Assembly (NCBI GenBank): GCA_003140595.1
Contig: PLKG01000098.1
Coordinates: forward strand, 37,832 to 101,831
Length of the DNA stretch: 64,000 nt
Source: Acidimicrobiaceae bacterium
GTDB taxonomy: Bacteria > Actinomycetota > Acidimicrobiia > Acidimicrobiales > Bog-793
Direction: 5' to 3'
This document shows, one piece after another, positions 10,088-19,513 of this stretch. The notes beneath the pieces were generated by a model. The model ran no database searches. It had not been told where the DNA came from and saw only the letters and a list, made by a program, of their open reading frames with translations. Within the stretch, counting starts at the first letter, position 1. Every line of letters starts with the position of its first letter. A program made the translations under genes and the position numbers.

Positions 10088-11527
10088 TCAGCCGGCCACT
10101 GGGAGGCTCTGTGCCGACGGGTTGTCAAAGCCGTCCCAGGGATCGCCGAGATACGGGAAGGAGTCCTTGTAGTTGAGCCCGAATGCGCTCAGGTTTGCGA
10201 CACTTGCCGGCCCTGACGCGGTGCCTCCGACGTCATAAAGTGCGCCAGCGGCCGCGTCGGGTTTGAACGACTTCACGACGTCGCCGAGCAGCGCACCCGC
10301 GACGGCCTTCAACTCGATGCTGACCACGTCGTCGAACACTCGCCGCCCATTCGGGAAACCGGCGCTGTCACCGCCGACGACGCCGAGAATGGCCGCCTTG
10401 GCTGTCGCGGTCGGCTTGATCGCGACATTGAGCCGCAGCATGTCCGCCTTCGTGGTCCCCGTGTTGTTCTGGAACCCTGTGAAGAGCCCGGCAGGCACGC
10501 CCGTGAGCAGAACGGCGTCGAGGTCGGGACGAGTGTTGGAGGAGTTGGCGGTGTAGGCGGCGAGATTCGGGAACGCTCCGGGGTAGAGCACATTGAGAAG
10601 GGCCGCGAGGCTCGGGTGGTCGTAATAGCCCGCGAAGCTGGCATCGCCCGCCGGTGCCTGGGTATTCCAGTAGTCCTTCACCCCCATCGGGATGATGACC
10701 TCGTTGATGAGCGGGTTGCCGAGGCGCGAGATCTGTGTCCACGGTCCCGCGTGGGTGGCCGGGTTCCCGTAGATGAGGGTCTTCTGACGACTGGCTGTGG
10801 TCCATATCCCAATAGTCGAGTCGGGCGCGCCGTAGTTGCTCGGCCTCGATCCGTCGCTTGTGAGGTGCTGGATCGGGACCTGGACCGCGATGCTGTGGAC
10901 GTTCAGCCCGGCGAGGGTGTTGACGCCCGCCACCGCCGCCCCCTTGAGCAGGAAGTCAGGCTGGAAAGGCCTGAGGTCACCGAGGTCGAAGATCGACCCG
11001 AGGTCGACGTAGAAGCCGTCGGCGCGTTGGCCTGCGAACACGTAGCTGCCCGAGCTGAGCGAGTGGACCGCCTCGGCGGTGAGCCGGGCGTAGTCGGGAA
11101 TCGAGTTCTTGCCGACGTTGCACGGTGGGCACGCCAGGTCCTTGGCGAGCAGGTGTGTGCCTCTCGTGTCCACTCGGGTGACCGAGTAGAACTGCTTGCG
11201 ATTCCAGGTGCTGTCGCTCAGATGTCGGATCTGGCCGGTGTTGTAGAGGAACACGTCGTGTGCACCGTTGTTGGTGAGCACGGTATTGAACCGGAACTGG
11301 TAGGTGATGTCGGCGCGTGCATCGCCGTCGTTGTCGATGTGGACCTCGTACAGCACGTCGTTGCCGAACTCGTAGAAGTTCGGGCCTCCGGCCGGCTGTT
11401 GGAGGGGCACGTAGTTCGCGATGATCGTCACGGTGCTGGGGTTGTCCGGGCTCACGAACGCATAGAGGTCCGCGCTGTCTGCTACGGGGTCCCTTGAGAT
11501 CTCAGGAGCTTCTCGGTGGGAAGACAT
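10088..11527 (-). CDS. DUF4331 domain-containing protein
   Basis: 479 aa; MSSHREAPEISRDPVADSADLYAFVSPDNPSTVTIIANYVPLQQPAGGPNFYEF and DDVVSIELKAVAG are typical of DUF4331. Confidence 0.9.
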   Translation of the reverse strand: MSSHREAPEISRDPVADSADLYAFVSPDNPSTVTIIANYVPLQQPAGGPNFYEFGNDVLYEVHIDNDGDARADITYQFRFNTVLTNNGAHDVFLYNTGQIRHLSDSTWNRKQFYSVTRVDTRGTHLLAKDLACPPCNVGKNSIPDYARLTAEAVHSLSSGSYVFAGQRADGFYVDLGSIFDLGDLRPFQPDFLLKGAAVAGVNTLAGLNVHSIAVQVPIQHLTSDGSRPSNYGAPDSTIGIWTTASRQKTLIYGNPATHAGPWTQISRLGNPLINEVIIPMGVKDYWNTQAPAGDASFAGYYDHPSLAALLNVLYPGAFPNLAAYTANSSNTRPDLDAVLLTGVPAGLFTGFQNNTGTTKADMLRLNVAIKPTATAKAAILGVVGGDSAGFPNGRRVFDDVVSIELKAVAGALLGDVVKSFKPDAAAGALYDVGGTASGPASVANLSAFGLNYKDSFPYLGDPWDGFDNPSAQSLPVAG

Positions 11528-11620
11528 GGTTCTTACACCTCGCTTGTCGTCTGGGTTGTGTTGTGTGAGCTCGCCTGGAGGCGATGCTTGATCTGGGTGC
11601 GCCTTTCGGCGGCGCTTGGC

Positions 11621-11911
11621 TCAACCCGCCGCGCGCAGCAGCCGCGCGACGAGAGCCGAATCTCGGGTCACAACTTCACGGGTACCGACCATCAGGTGAA
11701 CCTCACTGCTGCGCGGGTCTGGGATGTGCACGACAAGTGGCCCGGTGGCGGCCCGCCCCGCGGGTGCGGCGACGCCGCTTTGGTGAACCGTCGCCGGCCT
11801 GCGTGACACCGGCGCGAGTGCGCGAAACGACGGAAGAGCGGTGAAGATGCCCGCCGCTGCGACACCGGTCCCACCTCGCTTGAGAAAGGTCCGACGAGTG
11901 ATGCTTTCCAT
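11621..11911 (-). CDS. Small Tat-signal-bearing hypothetical protein
   Basis: MESITRRTFLKRGGTGVAAAGIFTALPSF: twin-arginine signal; upstream of and co-directional with the DUF4331 gene. Confidence 0.65.
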   Translation of the reverse strand: MESITRRTFLKRGGTGVAAAGIFTALPSFRALAPVSRRPATVHQSGVAAPAGRAATGPLVVHIPDPRSSEVHLMVGTREVVTRDSALVARLLRAAG

Positions 11912-12080
11912 CTGCTGCCCCCCTTGTCCAAAGAGGCCTAAGCCAGCACCGCGATTGCCGCTTGGCTCGTCGCCATGCCTGCGCTGCGAGCTGTCCCGGG
12001 CTCGTCCCGGGCGCCTCTGCATTGGACTACGGCACTGATCGCCGCTCCGGATGAGCGGCCAGTGACGGCGCCGGACGCGG

Positions 12081-13502
12081 CTAGTTCAGCGACGAGCCCG
12101 GAAGATCGGCCCGGCCCGCATGACCACGCTCGAGACGGGTCTGGGTAACAGCCCGGCGCATCGAGACGTGGAACCCTGCCGCGACGGCACAGGTCACGCC
12201 AATGAGGACGTCACCCGCCTGCAAGGAGAAGCCGACGACCACGGCCAACAACGCGCACAGCACCCAGACCAGCTGGAGCTGGGTTTCGAACCTGGCGAAC
12301 GCTCGCCCGAGAAGTGCCGGAGGCACGTGCCGCTGTGCGATCGAGTCGAACGAAGGCTTGGCCGCCGTTGTCGCAAAGCCTATGGCCAAGGTGAGCAGCG
12401 GTTGGGCCCACAGCGAGCCCCAGACCGCGGCGATGACGCCGAACAGCGCGGACAGCACGAGCGAATAGAGGATCAGCTGCTGCTCGGACAGATACCTGCG
12501 CATCACAGGCACGAGAAGCGATCCGAGCAGCGAGCCAATTGCACTGGTCAGGAGGACGAAGCCGAACCACCACGTCGCTGCGTGGAGATGACGCAGCGCG
12601 AAGGCAAGGAAGAAGGTGAGGAAGCCGACCGATCCCCTGATCACCGACATCGCCGCCAGCGAAAGGACCACCTCGGGGGCATACAGCGGAAGACCCAGCC
12701 GCTGGCGCTCGCGAGCGACGTTGATCCGCACCCGGCGCTCGCTGTCGGAGGTCGCCGGGCGCTCGTCGAGGGAGCGCCCGGTTGGTCGTATCGCGCGCCC
12801 TTTGGCGGGAACCTGCGGTCCGAGGATGGGCTGGCCATCGGGCGACGCGCTCGGCGGCTTGGCGAGGACCGCGTCGCCAGACTTGGGAAGCCGCAACGCG
12901 GCGAAACCTCCGAGGAGGAACACGACGAACCCCAGCCGCAGCACCCAAGGCGCGCCGAGCTGAAGCAAGCCCACCGCCACTGGAGAGGCCACAAAGCCAG
13001 CGAGGGTGGCGAGAACGGCGAGCTTTGCATTAGCGCTCGCGAGGTCGTCCTCCGTCTCGGTCATGGACGGAACCAGCGCCGCCTTGGCGACCAGGTAGAG
13101 CTTCGAGAGCACGAGGACGCCGAACGCCTCGGGAAACAGCAGCAGCCCTCTGATGTCGGCAGCCATCAGGAGCACCAGCACGGCGCTGCCAACCGACGCG
13201 ACCGCCATGGACGCGCGTCTCGCATAGCTGCCCCTGTCGAGAAGCGGGCTGAGGGCTGGCGCCACGACGGCGAACGGCGTAATCGTCAATAACAGGTATA
13301 GGACGACCTTTCCCTTGGCGGCCTCCGGAGAGATGGTGAAGAACAGCGTCCCCGCGAGCGAGATGGTCACCAATGTCGTGCCCGTCGAGAAGACGCTGTG
13401 AACGAGTGCGAGCCTGCCAAAGGGCTGGGACTGGTCGAAGAGATCGCGGACTGCGCTGCGGACAAGCCGGGTGAGGCGAGCCCAACGGGCAGAGCTGTCC
13501 AC
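12081..13502 (-). CDS. MFS transporter
   Basis: 473 aa with many hydrophobic helices (TLVTISLAGTLFFTISPEAAKGKVVLYLLLTITPFAVVAPALSPLLDRG...). Confidence 0.85.
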   Translation of the reverse strand: MDSSARWARLTRLVRSAVRDLFDQSQPFGRLALVHSVFSTGTTLVTISLAGTLFFTISPEAAKGKVVLYLLLTITPFAVVAPALSPLLDRGSYARRASMAVASVGSAVLVLLMAADIRGLLLFPEAFGVLVLSKLYLVAKAALVPSMTETEDDLASANAKLAVLATLAGFVASPVAVGLLQLGAPWVLRLGFVVFLLGGFAALRLPKSGDAVLAKPPSASPDGQPILGPQVPAKGRAIRPTGRSLDERPATSDSERRVRINVARERQRLGLPLYAPEVVLSLAAMSVIRGSVGFLTFFLAFALRHLHAATWWFGFVLLTSAIGSLLGSLLVPVMRRYLSEQQLILYSLVLSALFGVIAAVWGSLWAQPLLTLAIGFATTAAKPSFDSIAQRHVPPALLGRAFARFETQLQLVWVLCALLAVVVGFSLQAGDVLIGVTCAVAAGFHVSMRRAVTQTRLERGHAGRADLPGSSLN

Positions 13503-13577
13503 GCCGCCATGGTACGTGCCGGCTCATCGCGGCGAGACGCCGCTACGATGCCCCCACACAGAGCTAGGAGGTCATCA

Positions 13578-13814
13578 GTGGGAGTTCGTGCCTACGTGCT
13601 GATCCAGACAGAAGTTGGCAAGGCGGCCACCGTCGCAACCAAGGTGGCCGAGATCCCCGGAGTTGCCCGCGCAGAGGATGTGACCGGACCCTACGACGTC
13701 ATCGTGCAGGCTGAAGCCGACACAGTCGACGACCTGGGCAAGATCGTCGTCAGCCGAGTACAGCTCATCGAGGGCATCACGCGGACCTTGACCTGCCCGG
13801 TGGTCAACCTCTGA
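13578..13814 (+). CDS. Lrp/AsnC ligand-binding (RAM) domain protein
   Basis: VGVRAYVLIQTEVGKAATVATKVAEIPGVARAEDVTGPYDVIVQAEADTVDDLGKIVVSRVQLIEGITRTLTCPVV; GTG start with AGGAGG RBS; no HTH domain. Confidence 0.9.
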   Translation: MGVRAYVLIQTEVGKAATVATKVAEIPGVARAEDVTGPYDVIVQAEADTVDDLGKIVVSRVQLIEGITRTLTCPVVNL

Positions 13815-13889
13815 TCAGCTCGTAGTCGACCCGGTGCCCGTGTGCGCCGGCGCGCGCTCCACCGCCGCGCGAAAAATAGAGGCCCGTGC

Positions 13890-14726
13890 CTACAGCCCGC
13901 CGGGGAAAGTCTCGCCGAGGCCCCGCTCACTTGGGTCGGGATCGTCGAGTGCCGCCCCAGCGGCCCCAGCGGCCTCCTCCCGGTAGGCCACGTATCCGGT
14001 CCGCTCGAGCTCCGCGGCGAGCTCAGGGCCACCGCTAGCGGCGATACGGCCCTCCGACAGCACATGGACGCGCTGTGCGGGCAACTCGGCGAGCAAACGG
14101 CGGTAGTGAGTGATCGCGATCACGCCCAGGGGAGGATCGCCTTCTCTTGTGGCCCGCTCGATGCGCCTTGACACCTGACCGAGCGCGTCGACGTCAAGGC
14201 CCGAGTCGAGCTCGTCGAGGATGGCGATCCGTGGCCTGATGATCGCGAGCTGCAGGGTCTCGTTGCGCTTCGCCTCGCCACCTGAGAGATCGACGTTCAT
14301 GGGACGCGCCAGGATCTCCGGCGAGATGCCCAGCTCAGCGGCCTCCTCTGCGAGACGGGCCGCAAGTGGACCTGGTTCGGCTTCCTCGATGCGGCCCGCC
14401 GCGATCAGCGACTCGGTGAGCGCCGCAGCGAGCGGTACCCCGGGTACCTCGATCGGGTACTGGAACGTGAGGAAGAGTCCAGCCTGCGCCCTTGCAAAAG
14501 GCGCCAGGCTGAGCAGCTCGACGCCGTCGAGCGTCACGCTCCCGCTCGTGACCTCGTAGCCGGGACGACCCATCAGGACGTGCGCGAGGGTGCTCTTGCC
14601 CGAGCCGTTCGGGCCCATGACCGCATGGATCTCACCACTGCGCACCTCGAGGTCGATGCCGCGGAGGATCTCCTGGGAGTCGACGCGGGCATGAAGACCC
14701 GAGATCTTGAGGATGCTGGCGTTCAA
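13890..14726 (-). CDS. sufC: Fe-S cluster assembly ATPase SufC
   Basis: ABC ATPase: MGPNGSGKSTLAHVLMG, DLSGGEAKRNETLQL, AILDELDSGLDVDAL. TTG start overlaps the TGA of the Rieske gene. Confidence 0.95.
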   Translation of the reverse strand: MNASILKISGLHARVDSQEILRGIDLEVRSGEIHAVMGPNGSGKSTLAHVLMGRPGYEVTSGSVTLDGVELLSLAPFARAQAGLFLTFQYPIEVPGVPLAAALTESLIAAGRIEEAEPGPLAARLAEEAAELGISPEILARPMNVDLSGGEAKRNETLQLAIIRPRIAILDELDSGLDVDALGQVSRRIERATREGDPPLGVIAITHYRRLLAELPAQRVHVLSEGRIAASGGPELAAELERTGYVAYREEAAGAAGAALDDPDPSERGLGETFPGGL

Positions 14727-15058
14727 CTGATCACCGCGAATACTTCTCCGGAGTCGACCTCGATGGGCACAACCTGGACGGACTGGGTGGCCGGCAGGCT
14801 CTGCGGCGACCCGTCCAAGAGGGAGAAGGTGCTGCCGTGCCGGAGGCACTCGATCTCGCACACGTCGGCGAAGACCTCGCCCTCCGAGAGTGGGTAGTCC
14901 TCATGGCTGCAGACGTCGAGGAGTGCCCGGAACCCGGACTCGCAATGAACGAGCGCGATCGGTCCTGCGTCGGTCTCGAAGCGGCGAACCTGTCCGAGCT
15001 CGAGGTCACCGGTCGCGCAGAGTCGCACCCTCACCGGATCAGCCTCCACCTGTGACAC
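14723..15058 (-). CDS. Rieske-type [2Fe-2S] ferredoxin (non-heme iron oxygenase ferredoxin subunit-like)
   Basis: CSHEDYPLSEGEVFADVCEIECLRHGSTFSLLDG Rieske motif; located between sufD and sufC. Confidence 0.9.
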   Translation of the reverse strand: MSQVEADPVRVRLCATGDLELGQVRRFETDAGPIALVHCESGFRALLDVCSHEDYPLSEGEVFADVCEIECLRHGSTFSLLDGSPQSLPATQSVQVVPIEVDSGEVFAVIS

Positions 15059-16391
15059 GGTCCAGCCGCGCTGCGATCGCCACGGCGAGATGGTCGCGAA
15101 CACCCGGCGTTGCGACGCGCACCCAGAGGTCCTCGAAGAAGCCCAGCAGGATCAGGCGCTCGGCAACCGCGGGCGGAACGCCTCGAGACTCGAGGTAGAA
15201 GCGCTGCTCACGGTCGATCTGGCCGACAGCTGAAGCGTGCGAGCACCGGACATCGTTCTCCTCGATGTCGAGGTTGGGAACCGAGTCCGCGTGCGCTCCG
15301 TCGCTCAGCACGAGATTCCTGTTGGTCTGGAAGGCATCGGCTCCCTTCGCGCCGTGCCTCATCCTTATGAGCCCCGAATACACCGAGCGCGCTGTGCCGC
15401 CGACCGCTCCCTTGAAGACGAGGTTGCTCTTTGTGCGCGGCGCTGCGTGCTCCTGGAGCGTGCGGAAGTCGTGCATCTGGGTCGCGTCACCAAGGTACGC
15501 CGCCAGGAGTTCGGCACTGCCACCCTGGCCTGCCAGTACCGACTCGGTACGAAAGCGTGCGTACTCGCCGCCGAGCGATGCCGTGAAGGTGCGCACCGTG
15601 GAGTCGCGGCCCGCCCGGATCCGTTGATGGGCGAGCTGCCAAGCTCCGGCGCCGAGCTGCTGGATGGCGTTGTAGGACAACACCGCCGCATCCCCGACGT
15701 CGATGTCGACAATCGGCACCGCGACAAGCGCGCCGTCGCCAGAGACGAAGAGCTCGATCACCGAGGCCTCCGACGCCTCGCCGACATCTATCACCGTGCG
15801 GGCGGACACAGCCTGGGCCGCCCCGGCGGCCCCGCTCGAACCAAGTACGTGAACGATGACTATCGGGTGGTCGACATGCACCCGGGCAGGAACCGAGAGC
15901 ACGAGCGCGTCGCGGAGAAGAGCGTCGGCAAGGTGGTCGAACGCGTCGGGCGCGTGCTCCTCCTTTCCGGTCGCCGAATTCAGCTTGGTCACCCGGTCGA
16001 GAACCTCCGAGCCCCTGGAATCGCCGAGGATACTGGCGAGAACGACCCCAGCCGCGCCGGCGGCAGGGGACAACTCGCATGCGACCGGGACACCATCAAC
16101 GACCACGGCTAGACCGGAACGCTCGCCGAGGTGACCGAGGAGTGCGACAGCTTCAGGCCAGGCGTCAACCTCGGCCGGCACCCGCGCGACATCGCAGGCC
16201 GGCGTCTCGTTCGCGACATACTGCTCGAGGTCGAGCTCGGAGATCCTGCTGTAGCGCCACAGATCCTCGTCGACCAATGGAGCTGGGCTCGCGACGAACC
16301 TATCGAGCGCGCCTAGGCGCCGCTCAACGAGCCACTCCGGGCCACCGAGGGACCGCGCGACTCGGGCGGTGTACGAGACGGGTAATTGCAT
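15039..16391 (-). CDS. sufD: Fe-S cluster assembly protein SufD
   Basis: LQEHAAPRTKSNLVFKGAVGGTARSVYSGLIRMRHGAKGADAFQTNRNLVLSDGAHADSVPNLDIEENDVRCSHASAVGQID. Confidence 0.96.
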   Translation of the reverse strand: MQLPVSYTARVARSLGGPEWLVERRLGALDRFVASPAPLVDEDLWRYSRISELDLEQYVANETPACDVARVPAEVDAWPEAVALLGHLGERSGLAVVVDGVPVACELSPAAGAAGVVLASILGDSRGSEVLDRVTKLNSATGKEEHAPDAFDHLADALLRDALVLSVPARVHVDHPIVIVHVLGSSGAAGAAQAVSARTVIDVGEASEASVIELFVSGDGALVAVPIVDIDVGDAAVLSYNAIQQLGAGAWQLAHQRIRAGRDSTVRTFTASLGGEYARFRTESVLAGQGGSAELLAAYLGDATQMHDFRTLQEHAAPRTKSNLVFKGAVGGTARSVYSGLIRMRHGAKGADAFQTNRNLVLSDGAHADSVPNLDIEENDVRCSHASAVGQIDREQRFYLESRGVPPAVAERLILLGFFEDLWVRVATPGVRDHLAVAIAARLDRVTGGG

Positions 16392-16423
16392 TGTGATCAG
16401 CGCAGCAGGTTAGCGGACAACCG

Positions 16424-16810
16424 TCACCGGGTGGGCGGTGAACCCTTGCGCTTGAACCAGCCACGCGGACCGAATCCGCCACCCGAGCCGGAGTGCCGCT
16501 CCTCCTTACGCTCTCGTTTGCGCGCTTCGTCGATCGCGTCGGGCGCGATCGCAGAGACGATCTCTTCCGCGTTCTCGAGCAGGTCGGCGGCGTCCGCTGC
16601 CGGCACGTCGGACGGCTCTGACTCGAGAGCTGGTTCTACCAGCTTGCCGTGAGTCCAACCGGCGTCGGCAAGACGCCGCTCGTAGACCGGGCATCCGTCC
16701 GGGCACCTCCACGGCGCGTCAGGTGCCATGTCGAGCACGCAGAACCTCGCGACCTCTCCACTCGCATAGGTTCGGCTCTGGTAGTGACGACAATCCTCCC
16801 GCATCGGCAT
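16424..16810 (-). CDS. Uncharacterised four-Cys protein encoded between sufB and sufD
   Basis: MPMREDCRHYQSRTYASGEVARFCVLDMAPDAPWRCPDGCPVYERRL...; co-directional and within the SUF operon. Start chosen at MPMRED. Confidence 0.75.
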   Translation of the reverse strand: MPMREDCRHYQSRTYASGEVARFCVLDMAPDAPWRCPDGCPVYERRLADAGWTHGKLVEPALESEPSDVPAADAADLLENAEEIVSAIAPDAIDEARKRERKEERHSGSGGGFGPRGWFKRKGSPPTR

Positions 16811-16881
16811 GGGGATGGACGTTACCCCGCGACAACCGGTGGAACCTGGGCAGGCCTGCGCAGCGCTTGGTGCACGAGACC

Positions 16882-18282
16882 TCAGCCGACCGAGCCGTCC
16901 ATCTGGAGCTCGATCAGACGGCTCCACTCGACCGCGTACTCCATCGGCAGTGTCCGCGTGATCGGCTCGATGAAACCGTTCACGATCATGCCCATCGCCT
17001 GGGTATCGCTCAGGCCGCGACTCATCAGGTAGAAGAGCTGATCGTCACCGATCTTGGACACGGTCGCCTCGTGACCGATCTCGGCGTCACGCTCGCAGAC
17101 TTCCATGTACGGCTTGGTCTCGGAGACCGAGTCCTCGTCCAGGATCAGAGCGTCGCAACGAACGAACGACTTCGCCCTCCTCGCGCCCTCGTCCACGTGC
17201 ACCTTGCCCCGGTAGGTGGCATGGCCACCGCCCTTCGAGATCGATTTCGAGACGATCGTCGAACTGGTCTCGGGAGCGCAGTGGAACATCTTCGCCCCTG
17301 TGTCGAGGATCTGACCCGCCCCCGCGTAAGCCACGGAGAGAACCTCACCCGAGGCCTTCGGACCCATCAGATACACCGATGGGTACTTCATCGTGAGCCG
17401 TGAGCCGATGTTCCCGTCGATCCACTCGACGTGGGCCTCGGCTTCGGCTCGAGCCCGCTTTGTGACCAGGTTGTAGACGTTTGTGGACCAGTTCTGGATC
17501 GTGGTGTAGGTGATCCGGCTGCCGGGCAGGGCAACAAGCTCGACAACGGCCGAGTGAAGCGAGTCCGACGAGTAGACCGGTGCCGAACAGCCTTCGACGT
17601 AGTGCACCTGGGCGCCCTCGTCCGCGATTATCAGCGTTCGCTCGAACTGACCCATGTTCTCGGCGTTGATCCGGAAGTACGCCTGAAGGGGCATGTCCAC
17701 GGTCACACCGGGCGGGACATAGATGAAAGACCCTCCCGACCATACAGCCGAGTTCAGAGCTGCAAACTTGTTGTCGCCAGGCGGGATGATCTTGCCGAAC
17801 CACTTGCGAACTATCTCGGGGTGCTCGCGAACCGCTGTGTCCATGTCGGTGAAGAGCACGCCAAGGCGTGCCAGGTCCTCACGATTTCGGTGGTACACGA
17901 CCTCGGACTCGTACTGGGCGGTCACTCCGGCCAAGTACTTGCGCTCTGCTTGCGGGATACCGAGCCTGTCCCAGGTGTTCTTGACAGACTCGGGCAGCTG
18001 GTCCCAGTCGCTGACCTGCGCGTCGGTTGGCTTGATGTAGTAGTAGATGTCGTCAAAGTCCAGGTCGGGCATCTTCTCGGCGAACCAGCGCACCATCGGC
18101 TTGCGCTCGAAGCGGCGCAGCGACGACAACCTGAAGTCGAGCATCCAGCTCGGCTCGCCCTTCATGGCAGACATCTCCCGGACGATCGCTTCGGACAGCC
18201 CCTTGCGCGGTTTGAAGACGTAATCCTCGACGTCACTCCAGCCGAGCTGGTACTTGCCTAGATCGAGCTCCGTGATGGCCAT
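16882..18282 (-). CDS. sufB: Fe-S cluster assembly scaffold SufB
   Basis: YPSVYLMGPKASGEVLSVAYAGAGQILDTGAKMFHCAPETSSTIVSKSISKGGGHATYRG and RCDALILDEDSVSETKPYMEV motifs. Confidence 0.97.
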   Translation of the reverse strand: MAITELDLGKYQLGWSDVEDYVFKPRKGLSEAIVREMSAMKGEPSWMLDFRLSSLRRFERKPMVRWFAEKMPDLDFDDIYYYIKPTDAQVSDWDQLPESVKNTWDRLGIPQAERKYLAGVTAQYESEVVYHRNREDLARLGVLFTDMDTAVREHPEIVRKWFGKIIPPGDNKFAALNSAVWSGGSFIYVPPGVTVDMPLQAYFRINAENMGQFERTLIIADEGAQVHYVEGCSAPVYSSDSLHSAVVELVALPGSRITYTTIQNWSTNVYNLVTKRARAEAEAHVEWIDGNIGSRLTMKYPSVYLMGPKASGEVLSVAYAGAGQILDTGAKMFHCAPETSSTIVSKSISKGGGHATYRGKVHVDEGARRAKSFVRCDALILDEDSVSETKPYMEVCERDAEIGHEATVSKIGDDQLFYLMSRGLSDTQAMGMIVNGFIEPITRTLPMEYAVEWSRLIELQMDGSVG

Positions 18283-18403
18283 CAGGCGTTCCTCCCCGGG
18301 AGTTTCTCCTACGCACATAGTAACAACTCCGGACCAGCGCGCCCACCCGCCGGGCGGCAGCGTCTAGGACCGGCTGTCGCTTCGCGAAGTCAGACCGGCG
18401 ACC

Positions 18404-19438
18404 TCAGCCCTCGGCCGGCGTGAGCTCGACGTTGTAGGGCTGCGAGATCCCGCTCGGGAGCTCTGCCGCAAGCCCGTTGACGGTGATGCCGATGAAGCGC
18501 GGCGCGCCGAGGATGACGACAAGCGCGCCCGAGGCCGCATAGGTCGCTGACTGGCCGGCGTCCAGCGTCTGGGCAAACAGCCACGGCCCTGCGCGCGTGT
18601 GCTCGATCCCCACCCAGCAGGCGCCGGTGGAAGCTTGGAACGCCAAGGTGTAGGTGCCCGACGGCACGCTGAAAGCGATGTTGGAGGGAGACACGGAGGT
18701 CGGTTTGAGCGACGTCGGGAGCGTCGTGGTCGTGAAAGTTGTCGTGGTGGTCCGTCCACCACCTCCGCGACGAGTAGTTGTCGTCGTGAGCTTGCCGCCC
18801 GATCCGCCTCCACCGCTCAGGGAGATCACGGCGGCCACCACCGCCACAACTGCTACGGCCGCTGCGGTACCGGTCGCGGCCCGCCGGACCATAACCTGGC
18901 GATGACGATCGGCTGGCGACCTGTAGGCGTCGCTCCGGGCACGAGCCTCTGCTGTTCCTGGCACACGCGGGCGGGCATGGCTGCCACGTGCACCGGCGGT
19001 GGTACCGGGCCCTGTATCCGACAAGTCGGCTTCCTGGTCGACGCCGTCCTGGTGGTCCGCCACCGGCCCGTGACCCGGCATCCGGTTCGGTGCCGAGAGG
19101 CGGAGCTTGGGCTCACCCGCCGGCGGCAGCCGCGAGGAGGCCAGCTGGCCCTTGCCGGGCAGACGGACAGCGCTTCGGGCCGCGGGGGCCTCACCACCGG
19201 TCTCGTCGATGCGCCTGCCCACATGCGGCCGCCCGGTCTCCTCGTGGGGAAGGATGCGGAACCCGGTGGACTCAGTGCGCTTTGAGACCTCTCCGAGCAC
19301 GCCGAGCGCGCGCTCGTATGTCTCGACTGACTTTGTGGCGGACCTGGCCGAGGTGACGCGGGCCCAGACGATCGCGGTCACGACTAGCACCGCGAGGACG
19401 ACGACGACGATTGCCGCTATCACGGCCACCAACTCCAC
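18404..19438 (-). CDS. Membrane-anchored protein with Thr-rich linker and DUF4115-like C-terminal domain
   Basis: N-terminal TM helix, internal TM (AAAVAVVAVVAAVISL), linker TTTTTRRGGGGRTTTTTFTTTTLPT, C-terminal region resembling the RodZ/DUF4115 extracellular domain. Confidence 0.7.
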   Translation of the reverse strand: MELVAVIAAIVVVVLAVLVVTAIVWARVTSARSATKSVETYERALGVLGEVSKRTESTGFRILPHEETGRPHVGRRIDETGGEAPAARSAVRLPGKGQLASSRLPPAGEPKLRLSAPNRMPGHGPVADHQDGVDQEADLSDTGPGTTAGARGSHARPRVPGTAEARARSDAYRSPADRHRQVMVRRAATGTAAAVAVVAVVAAVISLSGGGGSGGKLTTTTTRRGGGGRTTTTTFTTTTLPTSLKPTSVSPSNIAFSVPSGTYTLAFQASTGACWVGIEHTRAGPWLFAQTLDAGQSATYAASGALVVILGAPRFIGITVNGLAAELPSGISQPYNVELTPAEG

Positions 19439-19513
19439 AACTGGCTGCGCACGCTCCCATTCAAGCCGAATGCCGAGACTCGGGCATCGCGCCCGCCTGA
19501 GGAGTAGATGCGG

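Noticed and set aside
12120-13292. 390-aa plus ORF antisense to the MFS transporter
   Set aside because: Highly charged Arg/His/Glu-rich translation typical of antisense to a membrane protein gene.
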